Positions 26,027 to 33,330 of a stretch of DNA of 54,966 nucleotides are shown piece by piece. A program made the position numbers and the translations under genes. The stretch's first letter is position 1. Each line of letters starts with the position of its first letter. The DNA lies in contig JAFDIV010000026.1 in the NCBI GenBank assembly GCA_019307815.1, forward strand, positions 1 through 54,966, read 5' to 3'. The notes under the pieces were generated by a model. The model worked only from the letters and a program-made list of their open reading frames with translations. It made no database searches and had not been told where the DNA came from. The DNA comes from Deltaproteobacteria bacterium. GTDB taxonomy: Bacteria; Desulfobacterota; DSM-4660; Desulfatiglandales; Desulfatiglandaceae.

Positions 26027-26329
26027 ATGTCCATGTCCTCCTCATATCCTTTTTTATTCGGTGACCAACCCTCTAGATTTCTGAGTGCCAGCAGCCCACA
26101 GCTAAATTCTTTGTACAATACCAAATGTCAAATTCGCCGTAGGCGAATAAATGACTAATGCCAAGTGAATGTCAAAACCCTAATGTCAAATTATGCTGAT
26201 ACGCAATGCATAATTATTCTGAGTACTAACTTCTTTCTCTTGTCCTCTTTGTAATTTGGGCTTTGACATTTGGCATTTGACATTTAGCCACCTTTTTGGA
26301 AGGCGTGGGTTTTGGCTTTTGATATTAAC
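26027..26329. repeat. MITE-like CAAATG/CATTTG inverted repeat (copy 2) in a gene-free stretch
   Basis: The left half (about 26119-26190) carries ACCAAATGTCAAAT, TGACTAATGCCAAG and AATGTCAAA; the right half (about 26250-26287) is ATTTGGGCTTTGACATTTGGCATTTGACATTT, given here in parts. A short hairpin, TTCGCCGTAGGCGAA, sits in the left half near 26134. No gene is seen. Confidence 0.65.
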
Positions 26330-26500
26330 TCACTGGCTATTTGTTTCGTGTTTGTCTAGGTTATTCAAGAACTCCCTGAACCACGGTGGATTATAAATCA
26401 GTATATAGATGAGAAATAATGCAGTCAACGGCAAGAAGAATACAATGAGGTCTATGAGAAGGATAGCTACTGCGAGCAATATACGTTTTTTCATGGACAT
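26330..26500 (-). CDS. small membrane protein (56 aa)
   Basis: A short reading frame on the minus strand from ATG 26500 (or 26494) to TGA 26330. After a basic N-terminus (MKKRILLA) there is one long hydrophobic stretch, about residues 6-36, with VAILLIDLIVFFLPLTALFL, and a short polar tail with NPPWFREFL and a charged end. GGGGGTGAT lies upstream. One or two transmembrane segments with a single Pro suggest a membrane-anchored small protein. Function unknown. Confidence 0.55.
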   Translation of the reverse strand: MSMKKRILLAVAILLIDLIVFFLPLTALFLIYILIYNPPWFREFLNNLDKHETNSQ

Positions 26501-26521
26501 GAGATCACCCCCGGATTTTTC

Positions 26522-26550
26522 TTGACAAGATCGTTCAAATATTGAACACT
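26522..26550 (+). promoter_or_regulatory. Palindromic operator-like site GTTCAA-ATA-TTGAAC within a promoter-like element
   Basis: A perfect inverted repeat with 6-bp arms (26533-26547) lies inside the 17-bp spacer region of a TTGACA (26522-26527) with a poor -10 (AACACT, 26545-26550). It stands about 30 bp in front of the small membrane protein and about 220 bp ahead of the wHTH regulator, so it could control either. Confidence 0.4.
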
Positions 26551-26770
26551 TCGCGCAAATGTTTCGATGCTATATTAGTGCAAATAAAGAAGAAACTTAA
26601 ATAAGGTGCCAGCGAGGGCATATTAACATATTTGGGTGAGAAAGAACTCAGAAGTTAGGAGACAGAAGTTAGGAGTCAGGAGATAGTAGATAGAAAACCA
26701 CTACTGAGCAGAACAAAGGTGTTGAGAATGTCATTTCGAGTCCCTTGCAGGGGGGAGAGAAATCTTTCTG

Positions 26771-27349
26771 ATGGAAAAAGAAGACATACATATATTGCGA
26801 CTGATGGGGGAAATCGAGCGCAACGGCTCGTTCTCCCAGCGGGAGCTTGCCCGCCGACTTAATCTTTCCTTGGGCCTGGTGAACAGGTTTATCAAGCGGC
26901 TTGTCAACAAAGGCTATTTTAAGGTCAAGACCCTGCCCAAAAATCGGGTAAAATACCTTCTCACTCCAAAAGGGCTCGCCCAAAAGAGTAAACTTACAGT
27001 AGATTACCTTCGCTATTCAGTCAATTTTTACAAAGAGATTAAGGCGCTGCTAGTGAGAAGATTTAAGGAAATGGAGCGACGTGGCATTAATAGAATACTT
27101 TTTTACGGCGCAGGTGAGGTGGCTGAATTGGCCTATCTTTACTTGCAGTTTACTAATGTAAGGCTTGCGGGCATTTTGGATGAAGAAGGTGAGGGAGCAG
27201 AGTTCTTTGGGCTGAAGATGGAGGGAATCTCCAGGCTAAAGCAAAAGGACTGGGATGCTATTTTGATTACGCGGTTAGAGGATACTAGGCGCATTTTTGC
27301 AGTGCTCAGAGATGCGGGTGTGGACCAAGAAAGGATCGTTACCCTATGA
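26771..27349 (+). CDS. winged-helix regulator with Rossmann-like C-terminal domain
   Basis: 192 aa. Residues about 5-75 are a winged HTH: ILRLMGEIERNGSFSQRELARRL, then SLGLVNRFIKRLVNKGYFKV as recognition helix and wing. Residues about 105-192 have a Rossmann-like alternation of strands and helices (NRILFYGAGEVAELAYLYL, VRLAGILDEE, DWDAILITRLED) that recalls CoA- or nucleotide-binding domains with a GAGEVA loop. Such regulators are frequently encoded just before UpxY-type antiterminators at polysaccharide loci. The stop overlaps the next gene by 4 nt (ATGA), so both are translated together. Confidence 0.8.
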   Translation: MEKEDIHILRLMGEIERNGSFSQRELARRLNLSLGLVNRFIKRLVNKGYFKVKTLPKNRVKYLLTPKGLAQKSKLTVDYLRYSVNFYKEIKALLVRRFKEMERRGINRILFYGAGEVAELAYLYLQFTNVRLAGILDEEGEGAEFFGLKMEGISRLKQKDWDAILITRLEDTRRIFAVLRDAGVDQERIVTL

Positions 27350-27855
27350 TTAAAGAACCAAAGTGGTATGCCCTCCATACCAGGAGCCATTTTGAGCAGA
27401 AGGTTTACGAAGGGCTCACCGGGAAGGCATTTGAGGCCTTTTATCCCAGAATGCAGGTTATGAGCAGGCGCAAGGACAGGCGGAAGAAGATCCTAGTGCC
27501 CATGCTGCCAGGATATGTGTTTGTTCGGAGCCGGATGGACGCTGACCAATATCACCGAATCATACGAACTGTGGGCGTAGTGAGGATGGTTGGTTTTAAA
27601 GGCCAGCCCGCCCCGGCTAATGAGGAAGAGATCGCCTCGCTCATGATCCTTGACGGCACGGACAGAACCGTTCAGAACAGGGCCTATATGAATAAAGGGG
27701 ATCGCGTGATGATTATGGAAGGTCCTCTGAAGGGCTTGATAGGCTTTTACATACGCCATAAGGGTAAATCAGATAGGGTCGTTGTCACCGTAGATCTGCT
27801 TAAGCGATCCTTGGAAGTAGAGATAGACGACTGGGCCTTGGAAAAGATTACCTGA
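27346..27855 (+). CDS. NusG/RfaH-family transcription antiterminator (UpxY-like)
   Basis: 169 aa. The NGN domain is visible in WYALHTRSHFEQKVYEGL, LVPMLPGYVFVRSRMD and TVGVVRMVGFKGQPAPANEEEI; a KOW-like barrel follows in NKGDRVMIMEGPLKGLIGFY. This is a specialised NusG paralog that typically binds RNA polymerase to let it read through long surface-polysaccharide operons. I searched for an RfaH ops-like GGCGGTAG and saw none, as expected for the UpxY type. Its target is likely one or both of the blocks between 29 kb and 54 kb. Confidence 0.9.
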   Translation: MIKEPKWYALHTRSHFEQKVYEGLTGKAFEAFYPRMQVMSRRKDRRKKILVPMLPGYVFVRSRMDADQYHRIIRTVGVVRMVGFKGQPAPANEEEIASLMILDGTDRTVQNRAYMNKGDRVMIMEGPLKGLIGFYIRHKGKSDRVVVTVDLLKRSLEVEIDDWALEKIT

Positions 27856-28328
27856 TTCCAAGTGGCTGTAACTTAGACTAGTCTCTTTATGCTCACTGCG
27901 CAGTCAGAAGGGGTGCGGGAATGAGACGGGATCAAATGTCAAATGACAAATGCTCAATGACCAATCAATGCCAAAGGACCAATGACTTAAGGGATTTGGG
28001 GCCTAGAAGAACTGCGAATGATGCTTCGGATCTGATGAAGACCCAGGTCGTTTTTCTTTCCATTTGATATTTGACATTGATTTGGCATTTGGCATTCTTG
28101 GGAAGGGCTTGTTTTACTAATAGGTGAGAAGCCCTATTAGATTGACCTTTTTGCCAATTATTATCGATAGTTATCCTGTTCGGCACGATGTGACCGAAGG
28201 GGCGGAGCTGTGCCCCAATCTCCAAAATTTGTTTTGCAATTTACACGTAAACCGTGTACACTTATTAAGTAATAATAGGAAGTCTTAGACCCCCGTTTTA
28301 GTTAGGGGGGGAATGAAGGGAGGAAACC
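27856..28328. repeat. MITE-like CAAATG/CATTTG inverted repeat (copy 3) plus non-coding stretch
   Basis: Left part about 27931-27987 has CAAATGTCAAATGACAAATG, CAATGACCAATCAATGCCAA and ACCAATGAC; the right part about 28061-28097 has CATTTGATATTTGACATT and TTTGGCATTTGGCATTC. The rest of the gap, up to the vapB promoter at 28234, shows nothing I recognise. Confidence 0.65.
28234..28262 (+). promoter_or_regulatory. vapBC-1 promoter with overlapping inverted repeat
   Basis: TTGCAA (28234-28239), 17-bp spacer, TACACT (28257-28262). ACACG (28243-28247) faces CGTGT (28253-28257) inside the spacer, where an autorepressing antitoxin complex could bind. Confidence 0.5.
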
Positions 28329-28553
28329 ATGCCCAATATTACTATCTCATTAGATGAGGATCTTTTGAGGCAAGGACGGCTTTATGCTCAAAAGCATCGT
28401 ACAACCTTGAATGCTTTGATAAGAGACCAACTTAAGAAAACGGTCATGAGGGAGAATAACGAGTGGTTAGACGAGATCTTTTCCTTGGTGGATAAGCTCG
28501 GTGCGCGGTCAAAAGGGGCCAGATGGAAAAGGGAAGATATCTACGATGTCTAA
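28329..28553 (+). CDS. Ribbon-helix-helix antitoxin (VapB-like, DUF6364-type), pair 1
   Basis: 74 aa. The N-terminus has the RHH pattern PNITISLDEDLLRQGRLYAQKHRTTLNALIRDQ: a beta strand, two helices, then a tail rich in Lys/Arg and Trp (EWLDEIFSLV, RWKREDIYDV) that probably wraps the toxin. AGGGAGGAAACC stands before the ATG. It overlaps the toxin by 8 nt. Its promoter and operator candidate lie at 28234-28262. Confidence 0.85.
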   Translation: MPNITISLDEDLLRQGRLYAQKHRTTLNALIRDQLKKTVMRENNEWLDEIFSLVDKLGARSKGARWKREDIYDV

Positions 28554-28953
28554 GGTATTTATAGACACAAACATACTCATCTACTCTATAGACGGTTCCT
28601 ATCCTAAGAAAAGGGAAAAATGTAGGGCTCTACTTAAATCTCTCAGTGGAGATCCTTTAGGGGTTATTTCTACACAAGTAATGCAAGAGTTCTTTGCGGT
28701 TGCCACCAAGAAATTGGGCTTGGATCCTCTAGTGGTAAAGGATTTATTATCAGGATTTGCGAGATTTGAGATAGTACTTATTACGCAAGATATGGTTTTT
28801 GAAGCAATAGACATAAGCATCATCAAACGGCTTTCGTTTTGGGACGCCCTTATTGTGGCTGCTGCAGTGAGTGCTAACTGTTCTGTTGTTTGGACGGAAG
28901 ATCTTAATCCTGGCGAGACTATCCGGGGTGTGAGGATAGTAAACCCCATCTAA
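28546..28953 (+). CDS. PIN-domain ribonuclease toxin (VapC-like), pair 1
   Basis: 135 aa from the ATG that overlaps the antitoxin stop. The PIN active-site acids are in place: Asp in VFIDTNILIYSI, Glu in QEFFAVA, Asp in FWDALIVAAA and the late acids in VVWTEDLN. Proteins of this type cleave tRNA or rRNA and are held inactive by the partner antitoxin. The longer frame to 28501 overlaps the antitoxin and is unlikely. Confidence 0.9.
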   Translation: MSKVFIDTNILIYSIDGSYPKKREKCRALLKSLSGDPLGVISTQVMQEFFAVATKKLGLDPLVVKDLLSGFARFEIVLITQDMVFEAIDISIIKRLSFWDALIVAAAVSANCSVVWTEDLNPGETIRGVRIVNPI

Positions 28954-28977
28954 TTCTTGATAGCAATTGGCGGAGTT

Positions 28978-29011
28978 CTCTCCCCTGGTGGGAGGGGACT
29001 AAGGGGAGGGG
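28978..29011. repeat. REP-like G-rich intergenic element
   Basis: CTCCCCTGGTGGGAGGGG pairs within itself and is followed by ACTAAGGGGAGGGG. A variant of this family lies at 32768-32824. Confidence 0.45.
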
Positions 29012-29022
29012 AAAAACATAAA

Positions 29023-29982
29023 ATGAAAATACTTATCACAGGAGGAGCGGGTTTTATCGGATCTCATCTGGCAGAAAAGCTACTGGATCTTGGGCATGAG
29101 GTCTTTGCAATCGATAACTTATGGACGGGCAAACTAGATAATATAAAGGCCATTCAGAATCATGAAAGGTTTCACTTGGTAGTGGATACTATCCTTAATG
29201 AATCGGTGATGAACGAGCTCATCTTCAAGGTGGACCATGTCTATCATCTGGCCGCTGCCGTGGGTGTGCGGAACATAATGGACCATCCTGTAGAGACATT
29301 GGAAACCAATGTTAAAGGCACGGAGGTGGTGCTTCGCCTTGCCAATAGGTTCAAGAAAAAGGTGTTCATTGCCTCTACGTCGGAAATCTATGGAAGACAC
29401 CTGGATCACACCTTGGCTGAAGATGATAACCGCGTGATGGGAAGCGTGAAAAAGAGACGCTGGGCCTATGCCTGCTCTAAGACATTGGATGAGTTTCTAG
29501 CCTTAGCTTATCATGACGAAAAGAAGCTGCCAGTGGTCATAGGTCGTCTGTTCAACACGGTCGGGCCGAGACAAACAGGTCAATACGGCATGGTCCTCCC
29601 GAATTTTGTGCAGAGCGCCCTTTTAGGTAAACCCATAACCGTTTATGGTGATGGGACCCAGAGTAGAAGCTTCACGCATGTCCATGATGTGATAGGTGCT
29701 ATGATTAGGTTAATGGACGAGCCTAAAGCAGTAGGTGATGTTTTTAATATCGGAAACGACCGTGAGGTGAGCATCAATGAGCTGGCAGAGAAGGTAAAGG
29801 AAATGACGGGCAGCTCCTCTGAGATAGAACATATTCCTTATGAAAAGGCATACGGCCCTGGCTTTGAAGATATGGAGAGGCGGTGCCCCAATATCGATAA
29901 GATAAGGAATCTAATAGGCTTTGAGCCCAAATACAATCTGGAATCAATAATTCAAAGCGTAATCGACTATTTCAAGTCATGA
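29023..29982 (+). CDS. NAD-dependent nucleotide-sugar epimerase/dehydratase
   Basis: 319 aa from the ATG at 29023 (AGGGGAGGGG upstream). Extended SDR with the Rossmann start [35 protein letters not shown], catalytic Ser/Tyr/Lys in ASTSEIYG and WAYACSKTLDE, and the substrate-binding GRLFNTVGPRQTGQYG and ITVYGDGTQSRSFTHV. The family includes UDP-glucose 4-epimerases and UDP-glucuronate decarboxylases; exact substrate cannot be told. It is separated from the rest of the polysaccharide genes by the toxin-antitoxin block. Confidence 0.88.
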   Translation: MKILITGGAGFIGSHLAEKLLDLGHEVFAIDNLWTGKLDNIKAIQNHERFHLVVDTILNESVMNELIFKVDHVYHLAAAVGVRNIMDHPVETLETNVKGTEVVLRLANRFKKKVFIASTSEIYGRHLDHTLAEDDNRVMGSVKKRRWAYACSKTLDEFLALAYHDEKKLPVVIGRLFNTVGPRQTGQYGMVLPNFVQSALLGKPITVYGDGTQSRSFTHVHDVIGAMIRLMDEPKAVGDVFNIGNDREVSINELAEKVKEMTGSSSEIEHIPYEKAYGPGFEDMERRCPNIDKIRNLIGFEPKYNLESIIQSVIDYFKS

Positions 29983-30014
29983 TTTTATCAACATCCAAGA
30001 GCGAGGAATATGTT

Positions 30015-30386
30015 ATGGTACGGCTAATTTTGGCTGTGTGCGTGCTTTTTACTGTGGTCTCGCCAGTACTGGCTCAGGAGACAATCCATCTCCCCTGTGA
30101 GGTACTAGAGGTGTCCCCGCACTTCCAAATAGATTCTTCAGCATTGAAACCTATTCATTACTTGCTGATACACCATGCTAATGCCTCTGACAGAGTAACG
30201 CTGTCCAAATGGCTCAAAACCCAGAGCGGAAGTGAAGTCACCTTTATTGTAAATGGCGAGAAGCACAAGGGGATTCTTTGCCGCATGGCCCACTGCTTTG
30301 GCCGCGGTCTTCTTATTTTTGCAGTGCCCGTAAAGGTCAAACCCAGAGACATTGTTGAGTTAGTTCTGCCATCTTCATCCCGGTGA
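30015..30386 (+). CDS. small secreted protein, paralog A
   Basis: 123 aa from the ATG at 30015 (GAGGAAT upstream). A signal peptide MVRLILAVCVLFTVVSPVLA with cleavage after A-Q-E is clear. The mature part has four Cys or His features (HLPCEVLEV, GILCRMAHCFGRGLLIF) and alternating strands, perhaps one disulfide-linked barrel. It is closely similar to the gene at 33463-33834; nucleotides 30081-30196 and 33529-33644 differ at one position only. No family is recognised. Confidence 0.75.
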   Translation: MVRLILAVCVLFTVVSPVLAQETIHLPCEVLEVSPHFQIDSSALKPIHYLLIHHANASDRVTLSKWLKTQSGSEVTFIVNGEKHKGILCRMAHCFGRGLLIFAVPVKVKPRDIVELVLPSSSR

Positions 30387-30483
30387 AGGCACCGGTCGCT
30401 TTCTTCATGCCCATCCAATAGATGGTTCATCCAAGTTTCTTGGCCTATTAACTAAGATCTTGAAATTGACTGGTAGCGATGCT

Positions 30484-30501
30484 ATGATGCTACAACATCA
30501 T
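30484..30501. promoter_or_regulatory. Inverted repeat ATGATG-CTACAA-CATCAT upstream of pair 2
   Basis: 6-bp arms around a 6-nt centre, 35-50 bp before the antitoxin start; preceded by a TAGC-GAT-GCTA palindrome (about 30472). It is a candidate operator for the antitoxin of pair 2. Confidence 0.45.
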
Positions 30502-30535
30502 GATGAAGGACTAGGGTTTTTCTATGGAGGCCGAC

Positions 30536-30787
30536 ATGCGGACAACGCTCGACATAGAAGATGATGTACTTATTGCAGTGAAGGAATTGGCCCGTCGAGA
30601 ACGGGTTTCTGTTGGGAGAATTCTATCTAGGCTTGCCAGGGAGGCGCTTGTGGGGTGCGAGTCTTCACCGAGCCCCGTTAGGGAGGAAAAAAGAAAGGTT
30701 GTGGGAGGCTTCCGTCCCTTTGAGCCCAGAGGGGTGGTAGTAAGTAACGAGCAGATCGAGAGGCTAAGGGAACAAGAAGGTGTCTGA
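30536..30787 (+). CDS. RHH/CopG-type antitoxin (VapB-like), pair 2
   Basis: 83 aa from the ATG at 30536, chosen because GGAGG lies 5 nt upstream (an in-frame ATG is 4 codons earlier). MRTTLDIEDDVLIAVKELAR plus SVGRILSRLAREAL is a ribbon-helix-helix pattern; the tail GGFRPFEPRGVVVSNEQIERL is typical of the toxin-binding end of this antitoxin group. It overlaps the toxin start by 1 nt. Confidence 0.88.
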   Translation: MRTTLDIEDDVLIAVKELARRERVSVGRILSRLAREALVGCESSPSPVREEKRKVVGGFRPFEPRGVVVSNEQIERLREQEGV

Positions 30788-31221
30788 TGCGGGCCTTATT
30801 GGATGTCAATGTGTTGATAGCGTTGTTGGATTCAGCACATGTGCACCACGACAGTGCCATGTCCTGGCTGGAACGTGAAATTCACCACGGGTGGGCCTCT
30901 TGTCCAATTACCCAAATCGGATGTGTCCGGGTTATGTCCCATCCCAGCTATCCAGGGACATTGCCTTTACGTGAGGTAGTAACGCGCCTTGGTGAGGCAA
31001 CAAATAGCCCAGAACATGAATTCTGGCCTGACGAGCTTGACCTGCTTGGTGTAAGAATTCTTGACTGGTCTTGGATATTAGGTCATCGGCAGGTGACTGA
31101 CGCATACTTGCTAGCTCTTGCTGTTAGTCATGGAGGCCGCCTTGTTACATTTGACAGGAAAATTTCTCTTAAGGCAGTACTAGGGGCCACAAAAGAACAT
31201 CTATTTTGTATTGAATCTTGA
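30787..31221 (+). CDS. PIN-domain toxin (VapC-like), pair 2
   Basis: 144 aa. The first acid is in ALLDVNVLIALLD, and DAYLLALAV and LVTFDRKI supply the others; the usual Glu is less certain, since TQIGCVRV stands where many PIN domains have T-x-x-x-x-E. HHDSAMSWL and EFWPDEL fit the TA system VapC family found with this antitoxin type. Stop-start overlap with the antitoxin (TGATG). Confidence 0.88.
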   Translation: MRALLDVNVLIALLDSAHVHHDSAMSWLEREIHHGWASCPITQIGCVRVMSHPSYPGTLPLREVVTRLGEATNSPEHEFWPDELDLLGVRILDWSWILGHRQVTDAYLLALAVSHGGRLVTFDRKISLKAVLGATKEHLFCIES

Positions 31222-31247
31222 CGGCCGCGTAAAAGGAGAAAATAGTT

Positions 31248-31485
31248 ATGAAACCCTTTGATAAATGTCCAATTTGTGGTGGTCAACTTCTGGAGAAAGA
31301 AGTGGAGAAATTACTAGGGGGGACACCATACCGCTATTTTGAGGGTTCAAGCGGAAGTTTGTTTGCGATGTGGGGAGCGGCTTTATACAGAGAATACAAG
31401 GCTCCTCTCAAGTCATTGGAGCGGACATAAAAAGGCCCTCCCTCGCTGCTCCACCTTAGACCAAGACCGCTCCGAAAAAGGGTGA
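31248..31485 (+). pseudogene. MqsA/YgiT-type zinc-finger antitoxin, frameshifted at a G run
   Basis: The first frame reads MKPFDKCPICGGQLLEKEVEKLL, the YgiT zinc-finger start. Just past a run of six G (31317-31322) the protein becomes meaningless in that frame, while the other frame reads GGHHTAILRVQAEVCLRCGERLYTEN, the exact expected second half with the CxxC pair, and stays open to the TGA at 31483. So one indel at the homopolymer splits one gene. Usually this antitoxin pairs with a DUF4258/MqsR-type toxin; none is visible. The tail after ERLYTEN also departs from the family and lacks the HTH domain. Confidence 0.85.
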
Positions 31486-31493
31486 TATTTTTT

Positions 31494-31727
31494 GTGTACT
31501 TTGAAATAATTGGTAAAATCGAAGATATTGAAACAATAGCTGTTGGTGGTAGAATTCGCGACATTATGAGAATCAGAAACCAGTATGGCGATGGGAAGTG
31601 GCGCAAGGTGAAAGGAATTGGCACAGTCCGGCTTCATAGCGGAAAGATCCGAAAGGCTGAACCTAATTGGTCTGAGGCGCACGGCATTGGCCGAAAGAAA
31701 ATGAAAATCAAGAGGTTCTTGGACTGA
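31494..31727 (+). CDS. small protein of unknown function (77 aa)
   Basis: Starts at GTG 31494, which has AAGGGTGA upstream; another GTG lies 4 codons earlier. The sequence is a compact basic beta-rich protein: YFEIIGKIEDIETIAVGGRI, LRI-like WRKVKGIGTVRL, and EAHGIGRKKMKIKRFLD. I have seen similar short proteins next to homologs of the following gene in other genomes, but no function is known to me. Confidence 0.7.
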   Translation: MYFEIIGKIEDIETIAVGGRIRDIMRIRNQYGDGKWRKVKGIGTVRLHSGKIRKAEPNWSEAHGIGRKKMKIKRFLD

Positions 31728-31730
31728 AAA

Positions 31731-31961
31731 ATGGCAGAAAAAACTAAAAATTACAGATTTGCCCTTTGCATAGAAAACAGAGACTGCGAAGATCTGGAAA
31801 AGCGCAAGATATACCAAATTGTGCCTGATGAGGATGTTGAAAAAGAAGGATATCTCAGAGTGATAGATGAATCGGGTGAGGACTATCTCTACCCACAGTC
31901 CTATCTTATTCCTTTACATTTGCCACGTGAGGCAGAGGCAGCGCTTCAGTTGGTGGAATAA
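31731..31961 (+). CDS. small acidic protein of unknown function (76 aa)
   Basis: Starts 3 nt after the preceding gene, so the two form a tight pair. It is acidic (CIENRDCEDLEKRKIYQIVPDEDV in pieces, then EGYLRVIDESGEDYLYP) while its partner is basic, a pattern compatible with an acid-base pair or interacting proteins. No known domain. Conserved-hypothetical status is a recollection, not a search. Confidence 0.7.
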   Translation: MAEKTKNYRFALCIENRDCEDLEKRKIYQIVPDEDVEKEGYLRVIDESGEDYLYPQSYLIPLHLPREAEAALQLVE

Positions 31962-32026
31962 TTTAGAAAGAAGTGTTACTGGCTGGTGGATGTCTATGTG
32001 GAATCTTTCAGGTCCGATCAGGTGCC

Positions 32027-32431
32027 TTATGGTCGCAAAAAATCATCCAGTGATACGGCGTCGCCTGGGAATTGTCTCAGAATCTGTTTGTCCACGGTAA
32101 CAAGCGGCACTTTTAGGTCACGTGCCAATGCCACAAATTCGCAGTCATATGCCGAGCAGGAGCTTTCCTCAGCCAACCTTAGGACCTCAATGGAAGGCAC
32201 CTCATACTCATTTCCTCGCATCAAGAGCGTAGCCTCGTCCATGATTCGGATTGCCTGCTCTAAAGACAGGATTCGTTTTCTCATGTATAGGGACAAGACG
32301 TTTCTAAATTCACTGCGCCACAACAAAGGGGCTGCCCATTCGGGGTCTCTCATAAGTGCGTTTTCCGCTTGCTCTGAGCGGGGGCTGGTCAAGTATAGAT
32401 AGGCAATGATGTTTGTATCAATGACTATCAT
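32027..32431 (-). CDS. PIN-domain toxin (VapC-like), pair 3
   Basis: 134 aa, minus strand. First acid in MIVIDTNIIAYLY, Glu in WRSEFRNVL, Asp in SAYDCEFVALA, and late acids in LVTVDKQIL. Its start overlaps the antitoxin by 4 nt. This pair is oriented opposite to its neighbours, so it was probably acquired independently. Confidence 0.9.
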   Translation of the reverse strand: MIVIDTNIIAYLYLTSPRSEQAENALMRDPEWAAPLLWRSEFRNVLSLYMRKRILSLEQAIRIMDEATLLMRGNEYEVPSIEVLRLAEESSCSAYDCEFVALARDLKVPLVTVDKQILRQFPGDAVSLDDFLRP

Positions 32432-32670
32432 GGTCGGCCTTGAGCCTTGGCCTCATTGAACTGCTCATCTCCAATGGGATGGCCGGCAGTCTTGTTTCGC
32501 AGGTCGCGGGCCCTTGCAATGTATTGCTCTGGTTGGAGCCTTTGACTACGAGTTGCCTTTTCAATACAAACAATAACCTGGCTATTGATGCTCCGTCTAT
32601 TCATCTCGGCCTGCCTTTTCAGCTCTCTGTAAAGATCCTCGGGAATATTTTTTATGGTGAGGGTGGGCAT
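32428..32670 (-). CDS. FitA-like/Arc-type antitoxin, pair 3
   Basis: 80 aa from the ATG at 32670, which has GGAG 8 nt upstream; an ATG two codons earlier is too close to it. MPTLTIKNIPEDLYRELKRQ and AEMNRRSINSQVIVCIEKAT give the RHH fold of FitA-type antitoxins. The Arg/Gln-rich tail ends FNEAKAQGRP. Confidence 0.88.
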   Translation of the reverse strand: MPTLTIKNIPEDLYRELKRQAEMNRRSINSQVIVCIEKATRSQRLQPEQYIARARDLRNKTAGHPIGDEQFNEAKAQGRP

Positions 32671-33039
32671 AATCATATCTCCTTAACGGTTCCATTTAGG
32701 TTCCATTATGGTCTCATAGCTAGGATCTTGTCAAGAGGCTATTTATGGCTTCCTTCCCGTCCATAAGTCCCTTCTCCTTTGAGGCCTGCCTGCCGCAGGT
32801 AGGGAGAGGGCTAGGGTGAGGGCGAAATCCACTTTGCCGAGACCCCTTTCCAACCTCATTAATCATTAAGGTAAGCTCGGGAAATCCCTGCCTAAGACGC
32901 CAAGAACTGTTTACCCATTTACTACATTTTCAGCTTGGCTCATAGCCTTTGCTCCATCACTGTCAACCCTCGACCCAATGACTCATAGATCCACAGACTC
33001 AACGACTCACAGACCCAACAAACCCACAGACTCACAAAA
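32671..33039. repeat. Gene-free stretch: REP-like hairpin and degenerate ACTCA/ACCCA repeats
   Basis: About 32768-32824 has a REP-like element with GCCTGCC-TGCCGCAGGTAGGG and AGGGCTAGGGTGAGGG. About 32966-33035 is a run of degenerate 8-11 bp units such as GACTCATAGA, GACTCAACG, ACTCACAG, ACCCAACAA and ACCCACAG. No gene is seen in it. Confidence 0.5.
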
Positions 33040-33330
33040 ATGGCTCACTCTAGCGCAAGCAGACAAGACTTTCTTAAAGTAACTTTTTGGGATTATTCCG
33101 ATTTTGCCAATGAGCAAAGGATCAAGGAAATTGTAAGGTGGGGTTGAGAAAATGCGATATACCGCTGGGTCCTGAAACGCTTTATGGGGTATGGAAGAGT
33201 GGTGGACACCTTCAAGTTTTTCAACATTGATGAAATTGCTAGTGCTTTGGAAAACCCTCCCTTGAGTCCATACGCCAGAGAGAAATGGCGCCGGATGATA
33301 GAAACCTATGGTCGATCCAATCGAAGATAG
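33040..33330 (+). pseudogene. AbiE-neighbour protein (DUF6922-like), interrupted by an in-frame stop
   Basis: One frame of 97 codons reads FLKVTFWDYSDFANEQRIKE then IVRWG, a TGA at 33145-33147, and ENAIYRWVLKRF, VVDTFKFFNIDEIASALENP, PLSPYAREKWRRMIETYG. The sense around the TGA continues in the same frame, so it is a single nonsense change. The arrangement (a small gene just before AbiEii, which overlaps its end) fits the first gene of an AbiE-like abortive-infection/toxin-antitoxin pair. Confidence 0.7.

Noticed and set aside
33145..33147. TGA as selenocysteine codon
   Set aside because: The residue lies in no redox motif and no selenocysteine insertion hairpin is evident after it; a nonsense mutation in a degraded pair is simpler.
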